A DNA stretch of 64,000 nt from Yeosuana sp043876835. GTDB taxonomy: Bacteria; Bacteroidota; Bacteroidia; Flavobacteriales; Flavobacteriaceae. Shown piece by piece: positions 60,939 through 64,000 of the stretch. The notes beneath the pieces are model-generated. The model was given only the letters and a program-made list of their open reading frames with translations. It was not told the origin of the DNA and made no database searches. The DNA lies in NCBI RefSeq assembly GCF_043876835.1, contig NZ_JBAWJZ010000004.1:186001-250000 (forward strand). The letters are read 5' to 3'. The translations under genes and the position numbers were made by a program. How positions within the stretch are numbered: the first letter of the stretch is position 1; each line of letters starts with the position of its first letter.

Positions 60939-62633
60939 CTAAAAATTCGCTGTTAAACTAACGTGAATCTGAGAATTTGAGAATTTTAATTTTTGATTGT
61001 TGGTTTTTCCGTTAGCAAAATTCAGTTTTAAAAGCCCAACATTGGATAGTATTCCAAAGCCAAAACCGTACGCGTAAAGTTTTTCTTTGGTATTGGTAAT
61101 TTTATTTTCAAATGTAGCAGCATCAATTATTGAATGTATATATATTGTAGAATTTAATTGAAGTCTGTATTCAGTATTAATAATTCCATATGAAGTGCCT
61201 AAAATGCTATTCTCATCAAAACCCCTAATAGAGTTTATACCTCCAAATCGATATAATTCGTTTTCAAAGTAATTATCTGATAAAAGACCAGAACCATTTA
61301 TTCGTAAATAAATGCTGTTTTTCTGATTGAGATTAAAAATTTTAAAAGCATCTAAAACCAATTGAGTTTGTTTTTCTGAAGTATCTGAATTCTTCCGTTT
61401 TCCAAATCCAGTTTCTACATATAAATTTGAATTTACTGGGAATAGTAAGTTGGAGTATTGTGGTTTTCTAAATTCATAACCTAGTGTTAAGTAATTAGAT
61501 TTATAATCTGAAACTGCTAAGTATGAATTTGTTTTTAATAGATTATTGGATTCTGTAGTTTTAATCCCTGTGTATAACTTGTGTTTAGAATTTATTTGAT
61601 AATTAAGTTTTACAGATTGATTTATGGTTGTAAATGATGAATCTTGTTTAAAAATGTGAAGTTGTAAATCCACTCCAACAGGAGTATTTAATATGTATGG
61701 CATATTAATTTCTGCCTGAAAAAGTTTTTGGCTACTTTGAGTGCTTTTGTATTGAAGGTTGAATGATTCACCATAATTTAATGTGTTTATTAGATTTAAA
61801 TTTAAATACCCATTTAAATCAAGCTTATTGGTTTGTTCGTTTGTCCCAAAACCTAAAAACCCATCAAACGTATTGCTTTTTGTTTTTTCTACATATATAT
61901 ATAATGTAGTAGAGTCTCTTGTAAATAAAACTTCAGGTGATTTTATTTGCTTAGCAAATCTTAGGCTATTTAGTTGTTCGGCTTTCTCTTTTAAGGTTTT
62001 TAAATCAAATATTTGATTAGGCTTAATTTTTAAATAATGTTTTAAATACGATTTTGGAAATTTCTCATAACCTTTAATGATTATGTTGTTTAGGTTTCTT
62101 TTTGCTGTTTCTGAATCTAATATTAAATCGGCCTTTAAAATACCATTGTTATCTGTTTGAATATTAGATAAACTTAATTTGGAAAATGGAAATCCTTTAT
62201 TTGAGATTTCAGAGTTAATAATGTTTAAAGCGCTTTCTGTTTTTGTTATTGGCAATTCAAAATAGTTAGGATGTACTTTTTTTGAAACTGAGTTTAGTAT
62301 AGATTTATAGAGATTAGATTTATCATAGTATATATATATGGTATGATATTTCTTTTTTAATTGAATTTTAACCAAATAGGATGAGTCATTTTCTTTTTCA
62401 ATTTTTGAAGACTCGTTTTCAATATATCCAATTTTGAATAGTTTCTTTTGAACAGAATCTATTTCAGAGGATATTAACGAATAATTTTTATGACTTTTTG
62501 AATACCCTATTGAATCAACTAACCTGCTTTCAATATCATCATTACCAAAAATTTTAAGTCTTAAATTTTGGCCAATTGCTTTACAAGAAAAAAGTAGGTA
62601 TATAATTAATATTGTGATTGATGTTTTTTGCAC
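60939..62633 (-). CDS. Omp85/BamA-like outer-membrane protein with POTRA domains
   Basis: A 564-residue exported barrel with signal MQKTSITILIIYLLFSCKAI; the start is GTG at 62633 because no ATG precedes the signal part. POTRA-like segments occur in SETAKRNLNNIIIKGYEKFP and YLKHYLKIKPNQIFDLKTL. The C-terminal barrel has the conserved lid-loop motif RFGGINSIRGFDENSILGTS (RGF). It ends with a hydrophobic strand and Phe (VSLTANF), the assembly signal. It is shorter than BamA; TamA or two-partner-secretion-like roles are possible. Monocistronic. Confidence 0.8.
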   Translation of the reverse strand: MQKTSITILIIYLLFSCKAIGQNLRLKIFGNDDIESRLVDSIGYSKSHKNYSLISSEIDSVQKKLFKIGYIENESSKIEKENDSSYLVKIQLKKKYHTIYIYYDKSNLYKSILNSVSKKVHPNYFELPITKTESALNIINSEISNKGFPFSKLSLSNIQTDNNGILKADLILDSETAKRNLNNIIIKGYEKFPKSYLKHYLKIKPNQIFDLKTLKEKAEQLNSLRFAKQIKSPEVLFTRDSTTLYIYVEKTKSNTFDGFLGFGTNEQTNKLDLNGYLNLNLINTLNYGESFNLQYKSTQSSQKLFQAEINMPYILNTPVGVDLQLHIFKQDSSFTTINQSVKLNYQINSKHKLYTGIKTTESNNLLKTNSYLAVSDYKSNYLTLGYEFRKPQYSNLLFPVNSNLYVETGFGKRKNSDTSEKQTQLVLDAFKIFNLNQKNSIYLRINGSGLLSDNYFENELYRFGGINSIRGFDENSILGTSYGIINTEYRLQLNSTIYIHSIIDAATFENKITNTKEKLYAYGFGFGILSNVGLLKLNFANGKTNNQKLKFSNSQIHVSLTANF

Positions 62634-62866
62634 AACTAATAATCAAGGTTAATACATCGTAAAACTAACGGAAAAAGAACATTTATTATATAGTGTATAA
62701 ATTAATTTTTGAATTCAAATGAAATTATTGCTCTACCTTTTATTAAAAAAGATAAAATAATTAATAAAAACACAAATTTAAAGTGTTGAATACTAATCAA
62801 AACGAGCTTATATTATAACTACTTTAAAAAAAATATGGTTATGTTGTGAAAATTAATCTTTTAGGG

Positions 62867-62897
62867 TTTGAAAAATACTTTTTTATTTCTACATTTG
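62867..62897 (+). promoter_or_regulatory. Promoter of the str operon
   Basis: TTTG at 62867-62870 (-33) and TACATTTG at 62890-62897 (-7) are 19 bases apart, an almost perfect Bacteroidota promoter. Transcription would start near 62903, directly at a small hairpin CCTCT-AAAC-AGAGG (62902-62915) in the 5' leader. Confidence 0.85.
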
Positions 62898-62940
62898 CAG
62901 CCCTCTAAACAGAGGTAATTTAAATAAACATATAAATTAT

Positions 62941-63348
62941 ATGCCAACAATTTCACAATTAGTACGAATAGGAAGAGCCAAAATAACCAAGAAGAGTAAA
63001 TCGGCTGCTTTAGATTCGTGTCCTCAAAGACGTGGAGTATGTACTCGTGTTTATACTACAACACCTAAAAAACCAAACTCAGCAATGCGTAAAGTTGCAA
63101 GGGTAAGGTTAACAAACGGTAATGAAGTAAACGCATACATTCCAGGAGAAGGACACAACCTACAAGAGCACTCGATAGTATTGGTTAGAGGTGGAAGAGT
63201 AAAAGATTTGCCAGGAGTTAGGTATCACATCGTTCGTGGAGCTTTAGACACAGCAGGTGTTGCAGGTAGAACACAACGTAGATCTAAGTATGGAGCAAAA
63301 CGTCCAAAACCAGGACAAGCCCCAGCAGCAACTGGTAAGAAAAAGTAA
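62941..63348 (+). CDS. rpsL: 30S ribosomal protein S12 (uS12)
   Basis: A 135-residue decoding-site protein. PTISQLVRIGRAKITKKSKS is the N-terminus; CPQRRGVCTRVYTTTPKKPN and RVRLTNGNEVNAYIPGEGHN are conserved, with the streptomycin-site lysine in TTTPKKPNSA and PGVRYHIVRGALDTAGVAGR. Start of the str operon (rpsL-rpsG-fusA), 22-24 bp before rpsG. Confidence 0.98.
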   Translation: MPTISQLVRIGRAKITKKSKSAALDSCPQRRGVCTRVYTTTPKKPNSAMRKVARVRLTNGNEVNAYIPGEGHNLQEHSIVLVRGGRVKDLPGVRYHIVRGALDTAGVAGRTQRRSKYGAKRPKPGQAPAATGKKK

Positions 63349-63371
63349 TTAAAATCTTTTAAAGAAAAGAC

Positions 63372-63848
63372 ATGAGAAAAAGACAAGCGAAAAAAAGACC
63401 GCTTTTACCAGATCCACGATTTAATGATCAGTTAGTAACACGTTTTGTTAACATGATGATGTGGGACGGTAAGAAGTCAGTAGCTTTTAAAGTATTCTAT
63501 GATGCAATGGATATTGTAGAAGCAAAAAAAGCTAGTGAAGAAAAAACAGCATTAGAAACTTGGAAAGATGCTTTATCAAATGTTATGCCTCACGTAGAAG
63601 TACGTAGTCGTAGAGTTGGTGGTGCAACATTCCAAATCCCAATGCAAATACGTCCAGACCGTAAAGTTTCTACGGCTATGAAATGGCTTATTAGCTATTC
63701 GCGTAAAAGAAATGAAAAATCAATGTCACAAAGACTTGCTTCAGAAATTTTAGCAGCAGCTAAAGAAGAAGGAGCAGCTGTTAAGAAAAGAGTTGACACT
63801 CATAAAATGGCAGAGGCAAACAAAGCGTTCTCTCACTTTAGATTTTAA
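63372..63848 (+). CDS. rpsG: 30S ribosomal protein S7 (uS7)
   Basis: A 158-residue protein that begins 16S rRNA 3'-domain assembly. Motifs: MRKRQAKKRPLLPDPRFNDQ, LVTRFVNMMMWDGKKSVAFK, VRSRRVGGATFQIPMQIRPD and KMAEANKAFSHFRF. Second gene of the str operon, 6 bp before fusA. Regulation by S7 binding to its mRNA is known in E. coli; nothing specific is visible here. Confidence 0.98.
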   Translation: MRKRQAKKRPLLPDPRFNDQLVTRFVNMMMWDGKKSVAFKVFYDAMDIVEAKKASEEKTALETWKDALSNVMPHVEVRSRRVGGATFQIPMQIRPDRKVSTAMKWLISYSRKRNEKSMSQRLASEILAAAKEEGAAVKKRVDTHKMAEANKAFSHFRF

Positions 63849-63854
63849 TAGGAA

Positions 63855-64000
63855 ATGGCAAGAGATTTAAAATATACAAGAAATATAGGAATTGCGGCTC
63901 ACATTGATGCTGGTAAAACAACAACAACAGAGCGTGTTCTTTATTATACTGGAGTATCTCACAAAATAGGTGAAGTGCATGATGGTGCAGCAACTATGGA
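63855..64000 (+). CDS. fusA: Elongation factor G, N-terminal part (runs off the window)
   Basis: Only 48 codons are inside the window. The frame opens MARDLKYTRNIGIAAHIDAG and the G1 loop AHIDAGKTTTTERVL plus VHDGAATM identify EF-G, the GTPase that moves tRNAs and mRNA on the ribosome. The rest lies beyond the right edge. Third gene of the str operon. Confidence 0.95.
   Translation, partial: MARDLKYTRNIGIAAHIDAGKTTTTERVLYYTGVSHKIGEVHDGAATM

Noticed and set aside
1..64000. tRNA, rRNA or riboswitch genes
   Set aside because: Intergenic spaces were read for cloverleaf arms, CCA ends and known riboswitch cores; nothing convincing was found, though a covariance scan was not possible.

Overview
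The window is a piece of chromosome from a Flavobacteriaceae-type member of the Bacteroidota. Reasons: low G+C, weak Shine-Dalgarno sites, promoters with the Bacteroidota -7 element TAnnTTTG (clear before the sulfate-permease and str-operon genes), a SusC/SusD pair, a LytTR response regulator, the short ribosomal protein bTHX, and many small lipoproteins. No rRNA, tRNA, phage or CRISPR was seen.

Layout. (1) 1-28.5 kb is ordinary core genome in short operons: a membrane glycosyltransferase, aquaporin Z, an ECF sigma/anti-sigma pair, MurB with an aminotransferase, a retropepsin-like/PDZ protein, ValS, an NlpC/P60 lipoprotein, an envelope-lipid and protein-quality run (RsfS, FtsH, LUD protein, CdsA, Psd, acyl-CoA-binding protein, SET protein), BirA, PyrE, a NUDIX protein, an M14 peptidase, a SulP transporter, CoaD-Ddl, PASTA-RluD, YaaA, and a 44-residue bTHX gene tail-to-tail with yaaA. 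(2) 28.5-43.1 kb is an accessory island read almost wholly from the minus strand. It holds broken genes (OsmC, AlkD-like, PD40 propeller), a lipoprotein pullulanase, a run of single-gene units separated by 60-140 bp imperfect palindromes that look like integron attC sites without an integrase, a redox-flavoured signalling operon (LytTR regulator, two split-barrel flavin-type proteins, GAF histidine kinase) followed by NmrA and hemerythrin genes, an IS3-family element lying against a second truncated copy, and an IS110-family element with a structured upstream region that may be a bridge RNA. (3) 43.1-54.8 kb returns to housekeeping genes: RhlE, two small proteins, cyclophilin, PaiB-like, RadC, a polysaccharide-deacetylase-like protein, YjjG, a three-gene envelope cluster, RarA, rhomboid and RlmB. 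(4) 54.8-62.6 kb holds a SusC/SusD operon with two small lipoproteins and no carbohydrate-active enzyme, and an Omp85-like barrel. (5) 62.9-64 kb is the start of the str operon: rpsL, rpsG and the first 48 codons of fusA, which runs off the window.

The most unusual part is 31.6-41.8 kb. Palindromes sit at the 3' end of successive minus-strand genes, two of the units share an identical 17-base leader up to the start codon, and several genes there are broken by homopolymer or dinucleotide length changes or by nonsense codons. All functions are assigned by reading protein motifs; no database search was run.
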